Positions 29,762 to 40,103 are shown, counted from the first letter of the stretch. The stretch is 64,000 nucleotides of DNA from Pseudomonadales bacterium (GCA_022827245.1 JAJDTI010000179.1:1-64000), one strand, 5' to 3'. Made by a program: numbers and translations. Notes: generated from the letters alone by a model not told the origin.

Positions 29762-31038
29762 CCGCGCAAGAGGTAGTGATTCCGGACATCGGCGACGCCG
29801 AGGACGTCGAGGTCATCGAACTGTGCGTCGGTCCCGGCGACAGCGTCGAGATCGACGGGGCCCTGATCGTCATCGAGTCCGACAAGGCGTCAATGGAGGT
29901 CCCCTCGCCGTTCGCCGGCACGGTCGCCGAGATCAGGGTGGAACTCGGCGACGTGGTCAACTCCGGTCACGTCGTCGCCGTGCTCGAGGTGACGCGGGAC
30001 GCGTCCCGCGGAAGCAACGAAGAGCCGAAGGCCGTGGAACCGCCGCCCATGGTGGCGCCTGCCGCACCGAAGGAGGCGCCGCCGGCCCGACCTGAGCCTC
30101 CACCACCCGCAGCGGCCGAACTCGACGGGGCCGCCGATGGCGCGGGCGTCTACGCCGGCCCCGCGGTCCGCCGCCTCGCGCGCGAACTCGGGGTCAACCT
30201 CGGCGACATCCGCGGTTCCGGACCCCGCGGGCGGATCCTGAAGGACGACGTCAAAGGCTTCGTGAAGACGGCCATGGCGCGCGGACCCGCCAACGCCGCC
30301 ACGGCGCTTCCCGCGATGCCCGCCATCGACTTTTCGAAGTTCGGACCCGTGGAAGAGGTCCCCCTCACACGCATCCGCAAGCGGGGCGCCGGCAACCTGC
30401 ACCGGAGCTGGCTGAACGTCGTCCACGTGACCCAGCACGACGAGGCGGACGTCACCGACCTCGACGGATTCCGCCGCTCGCTGGCCGATCAGGCCGAAGC
30501 CCGGGGCGTCAAGCTCACGCTGCTGCCCTTCATCGTGAAAGCCTGCGCGGAGAACCTCGGCGCCTTCCCCCGGTTCTGCGCCTCGCTCAATCCGGCCGTG
30601 GACGGTCTCATCCTCAAGCACTACCGCCACATCGGCTTCGCCGTGGACACGGACGACGGGCTGATCGTCCCGGTGTTGCGCGACGTGGACAGGAAGGGCG
30701 TCTGGGCGCTCGCCGCCGAGATCGCCGAACTGTCCGCACTCGCGCGGAACGGGCGCCTGACGCCCGACCGGTTGAGCGGCGGCTGCTTCACCGTCTCGAG
30801 CCTGGGACGGCTGGGGGGCACGGGATTCACCCCCATCGTGAACGCCCCGGAAGTCGCGATACTCGGCGTCGGACGGCTCGAGACGAAGCCCCGGTGGAAC
30901 GGCGCCGCGTTCGAGCCGCGCGCCATGCTGCCGCTCTCCCTCTCGTACGACCACCGCGCCCTAAACGGTGTCGAGGGCGGGAACTTCGTCGTCGAGCTGA
31001 CGCGCCTGCTCGGCGACATCCGGAGGTTGGTGCTGTAA
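29758..31038 (+). CDS. aceF: Dihydrolipoamide acetyltransferase AceF (single lipoyl domain)
   Basis: AceF is the E2 core that transfers the acetyl group to CoA. The 426-residue protein starts with GTG overlapping the aceE stop. It has one lipoyl domain (about residues 2-78, lipoyl lysine in IESDKASMEVPSP), a Pro/Ala linker, a peripheral-subunit-binding domain (AGPAVRRLARELGVNLGDIR) and the catalytic domain ending in SYDHRALNGVEGG. The last motif carries Asn where some E2s have Asp, a known E2p variant. Many gammaproteobacterial AceF proteins have two or three lipoyl domains. The E3 gene lpd does not follow. Confidence 0.95.
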   Translation: MTAQEVVIPDIGDAEDVEVIELCVGPGDSVEIDGALIVIESDKASMEVPSPFAGTVAEIRVELGDVVNSGHVVAVLEVTRDASRGSNEEPKAVEPPPMVAPAAPKEAPPARPEPPPPAAAELDGAADGAGVYAGPAVRRLARELGVNLGDIRGSGPRGRILKDDVKGFVKTAMARGPANAATALPAMPAIDFSKFGPVEEVPLTRIRKRGAGNLHRSWLNVVHVTQHDEADVTDLDGFRRSLADQAEARGVKLTLLPFIVKACAENLGAFPRFCASLNPAVDGLILKHYRHIGFAVDTDDGLIVPVLRDVDRKGVWALAAEIAELSALARNGRLTPDRLSGGCFTVSSLGRLGGTGFTPIVNAPEVAILGVGRLETKPRWNGAAFEPRAMLPLSLSYDHRALNGVEGGNFVVELTRLLGDIRRLVL

Positions 31039-31085
31039 CGCCGGGCCCCCGCGGCCTTCCGCGGCCTGCCGGGGCGTCAGCCGCG

Positions 31086-32501
31086 CTACTGCCGGAGGCT
31101 GCAGTACATCCGGTTGGCGAGGATGCCGACCACCATCCCGACGCCCGCTTCGTTCAACACCGTCGCGAAACCCAACGCCTCCCAGACGTACGCCGCAGCC
31201 AGGCCGAAGAGTACGGCCAGCGTCAGGGAGGTCGCGTCATGCCTCCAGCCAACGACCTTGATCGCCACCGGCGCCGCGATCGCGGCTGCCATCTTGGAGA
31301 ACGCCCCGGTTGCGATGCTGAAGACGTTGCCCGCCAGCACGAACGACAGGAGGATCGTGACGATCCCCACCGCGCCGATGATCCAGAGAGGCGTGGAGCG
31401 CTCTTTCAGGCCCCCGGTCCTACCGAGCAGGATGTCCCTGCTGACCGACTGCGAAACCGCCACGATGATGCTGTTCGCGGTCGATCCGATGATCGCGTAG
31501 ATGTAGGCGAAGACGAGCCCGGCGACGATCGGGTGCGCGACCATGTCGAAGAACACGACGAGGCCGGATTCCGGGTCCTCGAGGCCGGGCATGACGCCGC
31601 GCAGAACGGCACCGAACACCGTCATGGACAGCCAGGTGACCTGGATGAAGCCGATGTAGATCCAGCGCGCCGATCGGGTCTCTTCCGGACTGCTCCCGGC
31701 AAAGTACCTCGTGATCACCTGCGGCTGGCTCAGGCTGAAGCCGAAGCCCGCCGCGGCGAAGCCGAACAGCACGCCGAGGCTTGCCCCGTACTGCCCATGG
31801 GGCGCCAGCGAGAAAAAGTCCGCCGGCGCGTCCCGGACGTTGGCGGCGAACGCCGCCCCGTCGGCAAGCGCCACGGAGGCGATGAAGACGAGCGCCAGCA
31901 CGGTGCTGCACAGGCTGAGGACGGCCTGCATGGTGTCGACGTAGACGGATCCACGAAACCCGCCCAGCGTCGAGTACGCCACGATCGTCACGGAAAACAG
32001 CAGGAAGGCGCCGTACCCGCCGAACCCGAAGGCGGACGCCAGGAACTTCTGGCCAGCCAGCCACTGGGCGGACGTGTAGGTGGCCAGGAACACCGCCAGG
32101 ACGACGGCCACCAGGAGTCGCAGGAGTCGCGCCGACCGACCGGAGAGGCCATCGCCGAGGAACTCCGACAGCGTCGTGGCCCCGGCCTTGCGCGCCTGCC
32201 GGTTGAGTCGCTCCGGAAACAGGAACCAGAACAGCAGGTCCCCGAGCAGCCAGCCAAGCGGGATCAGGCTCCACTGCAGGCCTCCCACGTAGCCGAGTCC
32301 CACGGCGCCTGTGACGATGTAGCCGCTGTTGCCCGTTGCCGCCGCGCTGAGACCGACCAGCCACCTGTTCAGCCCGCGTCCCGCCAGGTCGCGATCGCCC
32401 GTGTCCCGCGCGGACACCCGCCGCCCGATCCAGGCGAACGCGAACGTGGCGACCAGAGACAGGGCGAAGACGACGGCGGCGAGGTCGAACCCTTCGGGCA
32501 T
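31086..32501 (-). CDS. Sodium:solute symporter (SSS family)
   Basis: This 471-residue inner-membrane protein has about 12-13 hydrophobic segments and the SSS (PutP/PanF-like) layout, including SAAATGNSGYIVTGAVGLGYVGG in the first repeat, GGFRGSVYVDTMQAV and GFSLSQPQVITRYFAG. It should import an organic solute with sodium. It starts 5 bp after the stop of the flavoenzyme gene at 32507-34543, so a shared substrate such as an N-methylated amino acid or betaine is plausible. The substrate cannot be read from the sequence. Confidence 0.88.
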   Translation of the reverse strand: MPEGFDLAAVVFALSLVATFAFAWIGRRVSARDTGDRDLAGRGLNRWLVGLSAAATGNSGYIVTGAVGLGYVGGLQWSLIPLGWLLGDLLFWFLFPERLNRQARKAGATTLSEFLGDGLSGRSARLLRLLVAVVLAVFLATYTSAQWLAGQKFLASAFGFGGYGAFLLFSVTIVAYSTLGGFRGSVYVDTMQAVLSLCSTVLALVFIASVALADGAAFAANVRDAPADFFSLAPHGQYGASLGVLFGFAAAGFGFSLSQPQVITRYFAGSSPEETRSARWIYIGFIQVTWLSMTVFGAVLRGVMPGLEDPESGLVVFFDMVAHPIVAGLVFAYIYAIIGSTANSIIVAVSQSVSRDILLGRTGGLKERSTPLWIIGAVGIVTILLSFVLAGNVFSIATGAFSKMAAAIAAPVAIKVVGWRHDATSLTLAVLFGLAAAYVWEALGFATVLNEAGVGMVVGILANRMYCSLRQ

Positions 32502-32506
32502 CCAGC

Positions 32507-34543
32507 CTACAGGTCCTTCACCAGCCTCAAGGCGTCCAGGATCGCCGCGTGCGTGTTGCGGGAGGCCACCGCGTCGCCGATGCGGAACAACTGGAAGCCG
32601 CCTCCCGGGTTCGCGCGGACCTCCTGGGGACGCCCTTCCACAAGCGCTTCGTGATCGATCTCGCCCAGGTTCCTCGAAAGCGGCTTGAGATCCGCGTACA
32701 GGTCGTCCAGCGGACGGGTCCCGTGGTTCACGACGATCTGGTCGACCAGTCGTTCGCGGCTGGCGCCGCCATAGTCGCTGCCCACGACGGCCCGCAACTC
32801 GTTCCCGGCCCGGTACGCGCCGAGGAGGCGCCAGGTGACGGTGAACGTCACATCGAGTTCCTGGAGGCTGCGCATGTAGGGCACGAGATTCATCGCCATG
32901 ACCTCGGGCGAGAGGGTCCGGTCAGGCGTCATGAGTTCAACCTTCGCCCCCGTGCCGGCGGCGACCTCGGCGGCCTGCAGCCCGGTGTGATCGCCCGCGT
33001 CATCGTAGACAAGGACGTTGGAGCCGGGCTGGGCATCCCCGGACAGGATGTCCCATGCCGATACGACCAGGTCGTTCCCGTCTTCGAGGACCTCCGTATG
33101 CGGAAGGCCCCCGGTAGCGACGATCACGACGTCCGGGCTCTCCGCAAGGACGGTGTCCGCATCCGCGAAGCTGTTGAAGCGAAAGGCGACACCCATCCGT
33201 ACGCACTCCTCGTACCGCCAGTCGACGATCGACATCATCTCCCGCCGCCGTTCGGACCGCGCCGTGAGGCGCACCTGTCCGCCCGCCGCATCGGCGGCCT
33301 CGTGGACGGTCACGTCATGCCCGCGCTCGGCGGCCACGCGCGCGGCCTCGAGGCCGGCCGGGCCGGCGCCGACGATCACGAAGCACCGTTTCGCGGCCGC
33401 CGCGGGAACCTCGTGCGGAATCGTCAGCTCCCTGCCGGTCGCCGGGTTGTGAATGCAGTACGCCTCGCCGCCCTGGTAGATGCGGTCGAGGCAGTAGTTC
33501 GCCCCCACGCAGGGCCGAATGCGGTCTTCGCGTCCCTCGACGATCTTGCGGACCAGGTGCGGGTCCGCCAGATGCGCGCGCGTCATCCCGACCATGTCCA
33601 GCTTGCCGCTGGCGATCGCATGACGGGCCGTCGCCACGTCCGGAATCCTCGCGGCGTGAAACACGGGAAAGTCGGTTGCCGCCCTGACCCTGCCCGCAAA
33701 GTCGAGATGGGGAGCGCCGCGCATGCCCTGGACGGGAATGACGTCCGTCAGGCCGGCATCGGTGTCGATGTGCCCGCGGACGACGTTCAGGAAGTCCACC
33801 ATCCCGCTGTCCCTGAGCAGCCGCGAGATCTCGAGCCCCTCCTCTTCCGTGAGCCCCCCCGGCAACCGTTCGTCCGCGGTGTAGCGCACGCCGACGATGA
33901 AGTCGGGGCCGACGCGCTTGCGTATCTCGGTCAGGACGTCCATCGTCAGGCGCACCCGGTTCCGCAGATCGCCGCCGTACGGCCCCTCCAGGGAGTTCGT
34001 CAGGGGCGACCAGAACTGGTCCATCAGGTGGCCGTATGCCTGCAGCTCGATGCCGTCGAGACCGGCCGCCCGCATTCTCTCGGCCGCATCGGCGTAGTCG
34101 CCCACGATACGCGCGATGTCCCAGTCCTCGGCCCGCTTCGGGAAAGCCCGGTGCGCCGCTTCGCGCTCATGCCCCGCGGAAACCACCGGCAGCCAGTCCC
34201 CCGCATCCCAACGGGTGCGGCGCCCGAGGTGCGTGAGCTGGATCATGACTGCGGCGCCGTGGTCATGGCACTCGTCGGCGATCCTCTTCATCCAGCCGAC
34301 GACTTCGTCCTTCCAGGCGAGCACGTTGTTGAAGACGGGTGGGCTGTCGCGAGCGACGGAAGCCGACCCCGCGGTCATCGTCAGCGCGACGCCGGCCTGC
34401 GCCCGCTCGACCGTGTAGGCCCGGTATCGGTCCCCCGGCATGCCGTCCTCGGGGTAGGCGGGTTCATGCGCGGTGATCATGATCCTGTTACGCAACGTCA
34501 GGTGCTTCAGCCGGAACGGCGTCAGCAAGGGGTCGTTCGGCAT
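32507..34543 (-). CDS. OYE-type FMN/Fe-S/FAD oxidoreductase (N-methylproline demethylase-like)
   Basis: This 678-residue enzyme has an N-terminal old-yellow-enzyme barrel (about residues 1-350), an Fe-S loop and a C-terminal FAD/NAD-binding half starting RCFVIVGAGPAGLEAARVA. The layout is that of trimethylamine dehydrogenase, 2,4-dienoyl-CoA reductase and the N-methylproline/stachydrine demethylases. The cluster loop reads RPCVGANYCLDRIYQGGEAYC, so a cysteine found in the CxGCNxxC form of related enzymes is Ala here; this matches my recollection of the demethylase subfamily. Electron donor, acceptor and substrate are inferred. It is operonic with the SSS symporter. Confidence 0.8.
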   Translation of the reverse strand: MPNDPLLTPFRLKHLTLRNRIMITAHEPAYPEDGMPGDRYRAYTVERAQAGVALTMTAGSASVARDSPPVFNNVLAWKDEVVGWMKRIADECHDHGAAVMIQLTHLGRRTRWDAGDWLPVVSAGHEREAAHRAFPKRAEDWDIARIVGDYADAAERMRAAGLDGIELQAYGHLMDQFWSPLTNSLEGPYGGDLRNRVRLTMDVLTEIRKRVGPDFIVGVRYTADERLPGGLTEEEGLEISRLLRDSGMVDFLNVVRGHIDTDAGLTDVIPVQGMRGAPHLDFAGRVRAATDFPVFHAARIPDVATARHAIASGKLDMVGMTRAHLADPHLVRKIVEGREDRIRPCVGANYCLDRIYQGGEAYCIHNPATGRELTIPHEVPAAAAKRCFVIVGAGPAGLEAARVAAERGHDVTVHEAADAAGGQVRLTARSERRREMMSIVDWRYEECVRMGVAFRFNSFADADTVLAESPDVVIVATGGLPHTEVLEDGNDLVVSAWDILSGDAQPGSNVLVYDDAGDHTGLQAAEVAAGTGAKVELMTPDRTLSPEVMAMNLVPYMRSLQELDVTFTVTWRLLGAYRAGNELRAVVGSDYGGASRERLVDQIVVNHGTRPLDDLYADLKPLSRNLGEIDHEALVEGRPQEVRANPGGGFQLFRIGDAVASRNTHAAILDALRLVKDL

Positions 34544-34572
34544 GTCGGGAAGCTCCTCGCGCGGGCCGGCGG

Positions 34573-35118
34573 CTACAGCGGCTCCCAGAGCACTTCCGCG
34601 ACGCCGTGCTCCCGCGCGATCGTGCGCGCGAGCACGAAGAGATAGTCCGACAGCCGGTTCAGGTAGACGCCTACCCCGGCCTCCGCCAGCAGCGGAAGCG
34701 AGGGCGCTTCTTCCCAGAAGGCGCGCTCCGCGCGGCGCGCCAGGCTGCGCGCGACATGCGCGAGGGCCACGGTCTCGTCACCGCCGGGCAGCACGAACTC
34801 CCGCAGCGGCGGCAACTCGGCGTTCAGGCGCTCCGTCTCCTCGGCCACGGTCCCGGCGAGGTCCGTCCAGGGCGCCGACGTGCCTCCCGTCGCGACCGCC
34901 CCGCCGACGTCGAAGAGTCGCGACTGGACGGTCGCCAGGGTGTCCCGGTGCCGGGCGCCCGCTTTCGCGGCGAGGAGCCCGAGGAAGCTGTTGGCCTCGT
35001 CGAGCGTGCCGATCAGGGCGAGGCGGGGATGGTGCTTGGGATAGCGCTTGCCGTCGGCCAGCGAGGTCTCCCCGCCGTCGCCGGTGCGCGTCACGACCCG
35101 GCTGATGCGGTCCGCCAT
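34573..35118 (-). CDS. Cob(I)alamin adenosyltransferase, PduO type
   Basis: This enzyme makes adenosylcobalamin from cob(I)alamin and ATP. The 181-residue product shows the PduO/MMAB motifs TRTGDGGETSLADGKRYPK (ATP-binding N-terminus), LDEANSFLGL, FVLPGG, and the C-terminal RRAERAFW and YLNRLSDYLFVLAR. It lies between ampG and the flavoenzyme gene in a minus-strand run with 29-31 bp gaps. Its product would serve B12-dependent enzymes encoded elsewhere; none is visible in the window. Confidence 0.94.
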   Translation of the reverse strand: MADRISRVVTRTGDGGETSLADGKRYPKHHPRLALIGTLDEANSFLGLLAAKAGARHRDTLATVQSRLFDVGGAVATGGTSAPWTDLAGTVAEETERLNAELPPLREFVLPGGDETVALAHVARSLARRAERAFWEEAPSLPLLAEAGVGVYLNRLSDYLFVLARTIAREHGVAEVLWEPL

Positions 35119-35149
35119 TCCTTCTCCCTGCTCCCGTCTCCCCAGTGGC

Positions 35150-36751
35150 TCAGCCCGTTGCCCGGGCAGCCGTCGTCTCCCCTTCCCGCCGGCCCTGCAG
35201 CCGGGCGGCCCAGACGATCAGCAAGAATACCGGAACGCCAATGACGGCCGCGCCCAGGAAGAACATCGGATACCCGAACGTATCGACCACCTGGCCCGAG
35301 TAGCCGCCGAGCAGCTTCGGAAACAGCGTCATGAGCGAGCTCAGGACCGCGTACTGCATCGCCGTGAACGACAGGCTCGTCAGGCTCGAGAGGTAGGCGA
35401 CGAAGGCGGCGCTCGCGAGACCCGCCGTCAGGTTGTCCGCCCCGATCACCGCGTAGAGCAGCAACACGTCCCCGGGCGCCGCCGCGAGCCAGATGAACAG
35501 CAGGTTGGTCGCGACGGTGAGGACGGCCCCGAGCATGAGCACCCGGACGACCCCGTACTTCAGCGCCAGGGCCGCGCCGAGGAAGCCCCCGAGTATGGTC
35601 ATCCAGAGCCCGAAGACCTTCGTGACGGTGGCGATCTCCTCCTTGCTGTAGCCCATGTCGAAGTAGAAGACGTTGGCGATCGCGCCGAGCACGATGTCGG
35701 AGACGCGGTAGAAGCCGACCAGCAGCAGGATGGGCACCGCCGCCCGGCCGTACCGGCGCAGGAAGTCGAGTACCGGCGCAACGTAGGTCTCCCGCACCAT
35801 CTCGGCGCGCGCGATCCCGGCGCCCACGCACGCGCGCGCCACGGCGAGGGCCACGCCGAGGGCGAGGGTCAGGCGCCCCGCTTCCGCCAGGAAGCCCGCG
35901 AGCGCGCCGTGCATCCCGAGGCCCTCGACGGCCCAGGCATGCACCGCGTCGGCCGCGTCGGACAACCCCAGGAAGAGGGCCACGAAGGACGCCGCCATGA
36001 TCGCGAACACGCCAAAGAAACGCGCATAGTCCCCGGCGCCGTGGAAGTCGCTCGCAAGGTCCCTGCGCACGGGCTCGCCCACGAGGAACGTCGTGACCAC
36101 GCCCACCAGCATGGCGCCGGCCATGCACAGGTAGGTCCACTTCCAGGCGTCGTAGACGTAGTGGTCCGCCTCGGTGCCGAAGCCGGCGGCGAGGTACAGC
36201 GCACCGGCGCCCGCCACGAGCATGCCGCCCCGATATCCCGCCACGTAGGCCGATGCGAGGAGCGCCTGCATCTTCTCGTCCGCCACCTCGATGCGGTACG
36301 CGTCGATCACGATGTCCTGGGTCGCGGCCGAGAAGCCGAGCGCCACCGCCGCGAACGCCATCGCCGTCAGCCCGGCCGGGGTGCCCGGGTCGCTCATCGC
36401 CATGGCGGCGATCGACGCCATGACGGCCACCTGCGCGGTGAGCAGCCAGCTTCGGCGCTGGCCGAGGCGGGGCCCCAGCACCGGCAGCGGCAGCTTGTCG
36501 ATCAGCGGCGCCCAGACGAACTTGAACGAATAGCCGAGCGCCGCCCAACTGAAGTACGTGACCGCCGCCCGCTCGACTCCCGCCTCCCGCAACCAGAGCG
36601 ACAGCGTCGCGAAGATGAGCAGGAGCGGCAGCCCGGAGGAGAAACCGAGGAACAGGAGCGCCGCGACGCGCGGCTGCAGGAAGGCGCGCAGATCGAGCGA
36701 GGTGCCGGACCCGCTGTCGCCACCGTCGGCGGAAAGACGCCGGCCGTTCAA
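35150..36751 (-). CDS. ampG: Muropeptide permease AmpG-like MFS transporter
   Basis: AmpG imports GlcNAc-anhydromuropeptides across the inner membrane for recycling. The 533-residue protein begins its first segment with LFLGFSSGLPLLLIFATLSLWLREAGV, a hallmark of the family. It also has FVWAPLIDKL, SAATQDIVIDAYR, and GFYRVSDIVLGAIANVFYFDMGYS. About 12-14 membrane segments are visible. With AmpD at 26.5 kb it indicates a cytoplasmic recycling route. The gene heads a minus-strand cluster with the adenosyltransferase, flavoenzyme and symporter; those genes are probably unrelated in function. Confidence 0.92.
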   Translation of the reverse strand: MNGRRLSADGGDSGSGTSLDLRAFLQPRVAALLFLGFSSGLPLLLIFATLSLWLREAGVERAAVTYFSWAALGYSFKFVWAPLIDKLPLPVLGPRLGQRRSWLLTAQVAVMASIAAMAMSDPGTPAGLTAMAFAAVALGFSAATQDIVIDAYRIEVADEKMQALLASAYVAGYRGGMLVAGAGALYLAAGFGTEADHYVYDAWKWTYLCMAGAMLVGVVTTFLVGEPVRRDLASDFHGAGDYARFFGVFAIMAASFVALFLGLSDAADAVHAWAVEGLGMHGALAGFLAEAGRLTLALGVALAVARACVGAGIARAEMVRETYVAPVLDFLRRYGRAAVPILLLVGFYRVSDIVLGAIANVFYFDMGYSKEEIATVTKVFGLWMTILGGFLGAALALKYGVVRVLMLGAVLTVATNLLFIWLAAAPGDVLLLYAVIGADNLTAGLASAAFVAYLSSLTSLSFTAMQYAVLSSLMTLFPKLLGGYSGQVVDTFGYPMFFLGAAVIGVPVFLLIVWAARLQGRREGETTAARATG

Positions 36752-36820
36752 GCAGCGCTCGCTCGATACAGGCCGCCGTCCGTGGCGCGCATCGTCAGGG
36801 GTCGACGGACTTCCAGGGGG

Positions 36821-37417
36821 TCATGTCCAGGATCGGGGCCCGTCCGATGTCGTCATGGCCGGCTGCGGTCCGACTCGGGCGCCACCCGCGCGGCTCACGG
36901 AGCGCGCCGGAGACGCTTGGGTCCGGATGACGGTGTCCGCCCTGATCGTCTCGACTTCCTCGCGCAGCGTAGCCACGTCACGACGGAGGTCTCCGACTTC
37001 CTCCCGCAACCCGGCGACGTCTTCGCGAATCGCACCGAGTTCCGCACGCAGGTCCCGGGCCAGAGCGCGCATCTCGCCACGCAACTCCGTCGCCAGAGCA
37101 TGCATCTCGCCACGTAGTTCACTCGCGAGCGCGTTCATCTCGCCACGCAGGGTTTCGGCCAGGCCATCCATCTCGCCACGCAAAGCCTCGAACTGGGCGT
37201 GCGTCTCGGCCCGATAGTCGATCAACTCGCCACGCAAGTCGCGCAAATCCGCCCGAAGTCCCGCGTACCCGGTCAGCATCAGCGTCGCGAGGGCGATGCC
37301 CACACCCAGGATGGACAGCGTCTCGCTCGTCAGGCGCTGGCGAGCCCGCCCCGCGTTCGCGCTCCCTGCCGGCTCCGCGTAGCTCGCGGCGTCTCCCTGG
37401 CTCATCTCGTGTCCCAT
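36821..37417 (-). CDS. Membrane-anchored coiled-coil repeat protein, unknown function
   Basis: The family is not recognised with certainty. The 198-residue protein has one hydrophobic segment (about residues 34-50) and then a long charged helix (about 52-165) made of 11-residue repeats of the form LRGEMxALAxE, changing to LREEVGDLRRDV heptads. A polar tail follows. The layout is like small DUF1640-type coiled-coil membrane proteins. The start could be 37417 or the in-frame ATG at 37405; neither has a strong ribosome site. The repeats are also visible in the DNA as a 33-bp tandem array. Confidence 0.7.
   Translation of the reverse strand: MGHEMSQGDAASYAEPAGSANAGRARQRLTSETLSILGVGIALATLMLTGYAGLRADLRDLRGELIDYRAETHAQFEALRGEMDGLAETLRGEMNALASELRGEMHALATELRGEMRALARDLRAELGAIREDVAGLREEVGDLRRDVATLREEVETIRADTVIRTQASPARSVSRAGGARVGPQPAMTTSDGPRSWT
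37038..37202. repeat. 33-bp tandem repeat within the coiled-coil gene
   Basis: The anchor ATCTCGCCACG recurs at exactly 33-bp spacing (37071, 37104, 37137, 37170), giving four to five diverged units. Each unit encodes one LRGEMxALAxE hendecad on the minus strand. Length may vary between strains. Confidence 0.8.
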
Positions 37418-37534
37418 CCACCGGTCGATTGGCCGGGGAGGTTATCGCGGGTCCACTCCGCCGCGTGTGCGAATCATCCTACCGGTTGCGTAGGCCAGCG
37501 CAACCGCCGCACGTGCGCCTTCGCCACCGATGCG

Positions 37535-37861
37535 TCATGGCCGCCAACAGACCCGCGCCAGGTCCACCCGTCCGCCCACGAACGTCACCCCTTCGGCCTC
37601 GAGGAGCGCCCGCTGACGGGTTCCTCCCGCGCCGCGAATCGAAACGGCGCCGGCCGCATTGATGACCCGGTGCCACGGGAGCCGGGTATCGGGCGGCAGC
37701 CGCGACATCGTCTGGCCGACCAGCCGCGCGGCGCGCGGCAGTCCCGCGAGTTCCGCGACCTGTCCGTAGGTGGCCACCCGGCCCGCGGGAATCGCCGCGA
37801 CGACCGTCCAGATGCGCTCGCGAGGCCCTCCGGGAACGTTCGATCCGCCGTCCTGCGACAC
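37535..37861 (-). CDS. Alkyltransferase-like protein (ATL), MGMT fold without catalytic Cys
   Basis: ATLs bind O6-alkylguanine and flag it for nucleotide excision repair rather than removing the alkyl group. From GTG 37861 the product is 108 residues, the usual ATL size. It contains RIWTVVAAIPAGRVATYGQVAELAG, RLVGQTMSRLP and PWHRVINAAG. The MGMT active site PCHRV is PWHRV here, the diagnostic Cys-to-Trp change. An open frame continues upstream to 37966 but runs through the groES promoter, so the short start is preferred. Confidence 0.85.
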   Translation of the reverse strand: MSQDGGSNVPGGPRERIWTVVAAIPAGRVATYGQVAELAGLPRAARLVGQTMSRLPPDTRLPWHRVINAAGAVSIRGAGGTRQRALLEAEGVTFVGGRVDLARVCWRP

Positions 37862-37909
37862 GGTTTCCAAGGGGCCACGGGCCTCCCGGCCGGCTGCCCC
37901 GAATTGGGG

Positions 37910-37938
37910 CTTGAATAACGGGAACGCGCCCCTATGAT
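37910..37938 (+). promoter_or_regulatory. groESL promoter, sigma70/sigma32-like
   Basis: CTTGAA (37910-37915), a 13-bp spacer and CCCCTATGAT (37929-37938) resemble the sigma32 heat-shock consensus (CTTGAA, then CCCCATnT). The same bases read as TTGAAT-N16-TATGAT also fit sigma70. It lies about 135 bp upstream of groES and just before the CIRCE element. Confidence 0.7.
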
Positions 37939-37953
37939 ATGCGCTCCTCCGGG

Positions 37954-37980
37954 TTAGCACTCTCACCGCGAGAGTGCCAG
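37954..37980 (+). promoter_or_regulatory. CIRCE element (HrcA operator)
   Basis: The inverted repeat TTAGCACTC-N9-GAGTGCCAG matches the CIRCE consensus TTAGCACTC-N9-GAGTGCTAA except for two bases in the right arm. Placed 16 bp after the -10 box, it should let HrcA repress groESL. hrcA is not in the window. Confidence 0.9.
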
Positions 37981-38072
37981 TTCTCGGAGGATCGCATCGA
38001 GAACGTGTCGGGCCAAGGATTTACGACGGCTACGGCACGCGAATACGTCCAATCTTGGGAGACATTTGGGAC

Positions 38073-38363
38073 ATGAACATTCGACCTCTACACGACCGCG
38101 TCGTCGTGCGGCGGCTGGACGAGGAGACGATGTCCGCCGGCGGGATCGTGCTGCCGGACACCGCGTCCGAGAAACCGTCGCAGGGCGAAGTCCTCGCCGT
38201 GGGACCGGGCAAGCTCCTCGAAAACGGCAACTTGCACGCACCCGGCGTCCAGGTCGGCGACAAGGTCATCTTCGGCCAGTACGGCGGCAGCACCGTGAAG
38301 ATCGACGGAGAAGAGCTTCTCATCCTCTCCGAGAGCGAGATCTTCGGCGTACTCGAGGGCTGA
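38073..38363 (+). CDS. groES: Co-chaperonin GroES
   Basis: GroES caps the GroEL folding chamber. The 96-residue protein has the full family pattern: [17 protein letters not shown], the mobile loop around [20 protein letters not shown], and the roof loop [20 protein letters not shown]. The ATG at 38073 is chosen by homology; the open frame extends upstream to 37974 through the CIRCE site. groEL follows after 82 bp, so the pair forms the groESL operon. Confidence 0.98.
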   Translation: MNIRPLHDRVVVRRLDEETMSAGGIVLPDTASEKPSQGEVLAVGPGKLLENGNLHAPGVQVGDKVIFGQYGGSTVKIDGEELLILSESEIFGVLEG

Positions 38364-38385
38364 CGCGCCCGCACCGGAGTTTTGA

Positions 38386-40083
<1,698 letters not shown>

Positions 40084-40103
40084 CAGCCGCGCAAGCACGA
40101 AAG

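Noticed and set aside
36752..36820. A cobalamin riboswitch for the ampG-adenosyltransferase operon
   Set aside because: No B12-box-like sequence or suitable structured leader is visible in the short upstream region.
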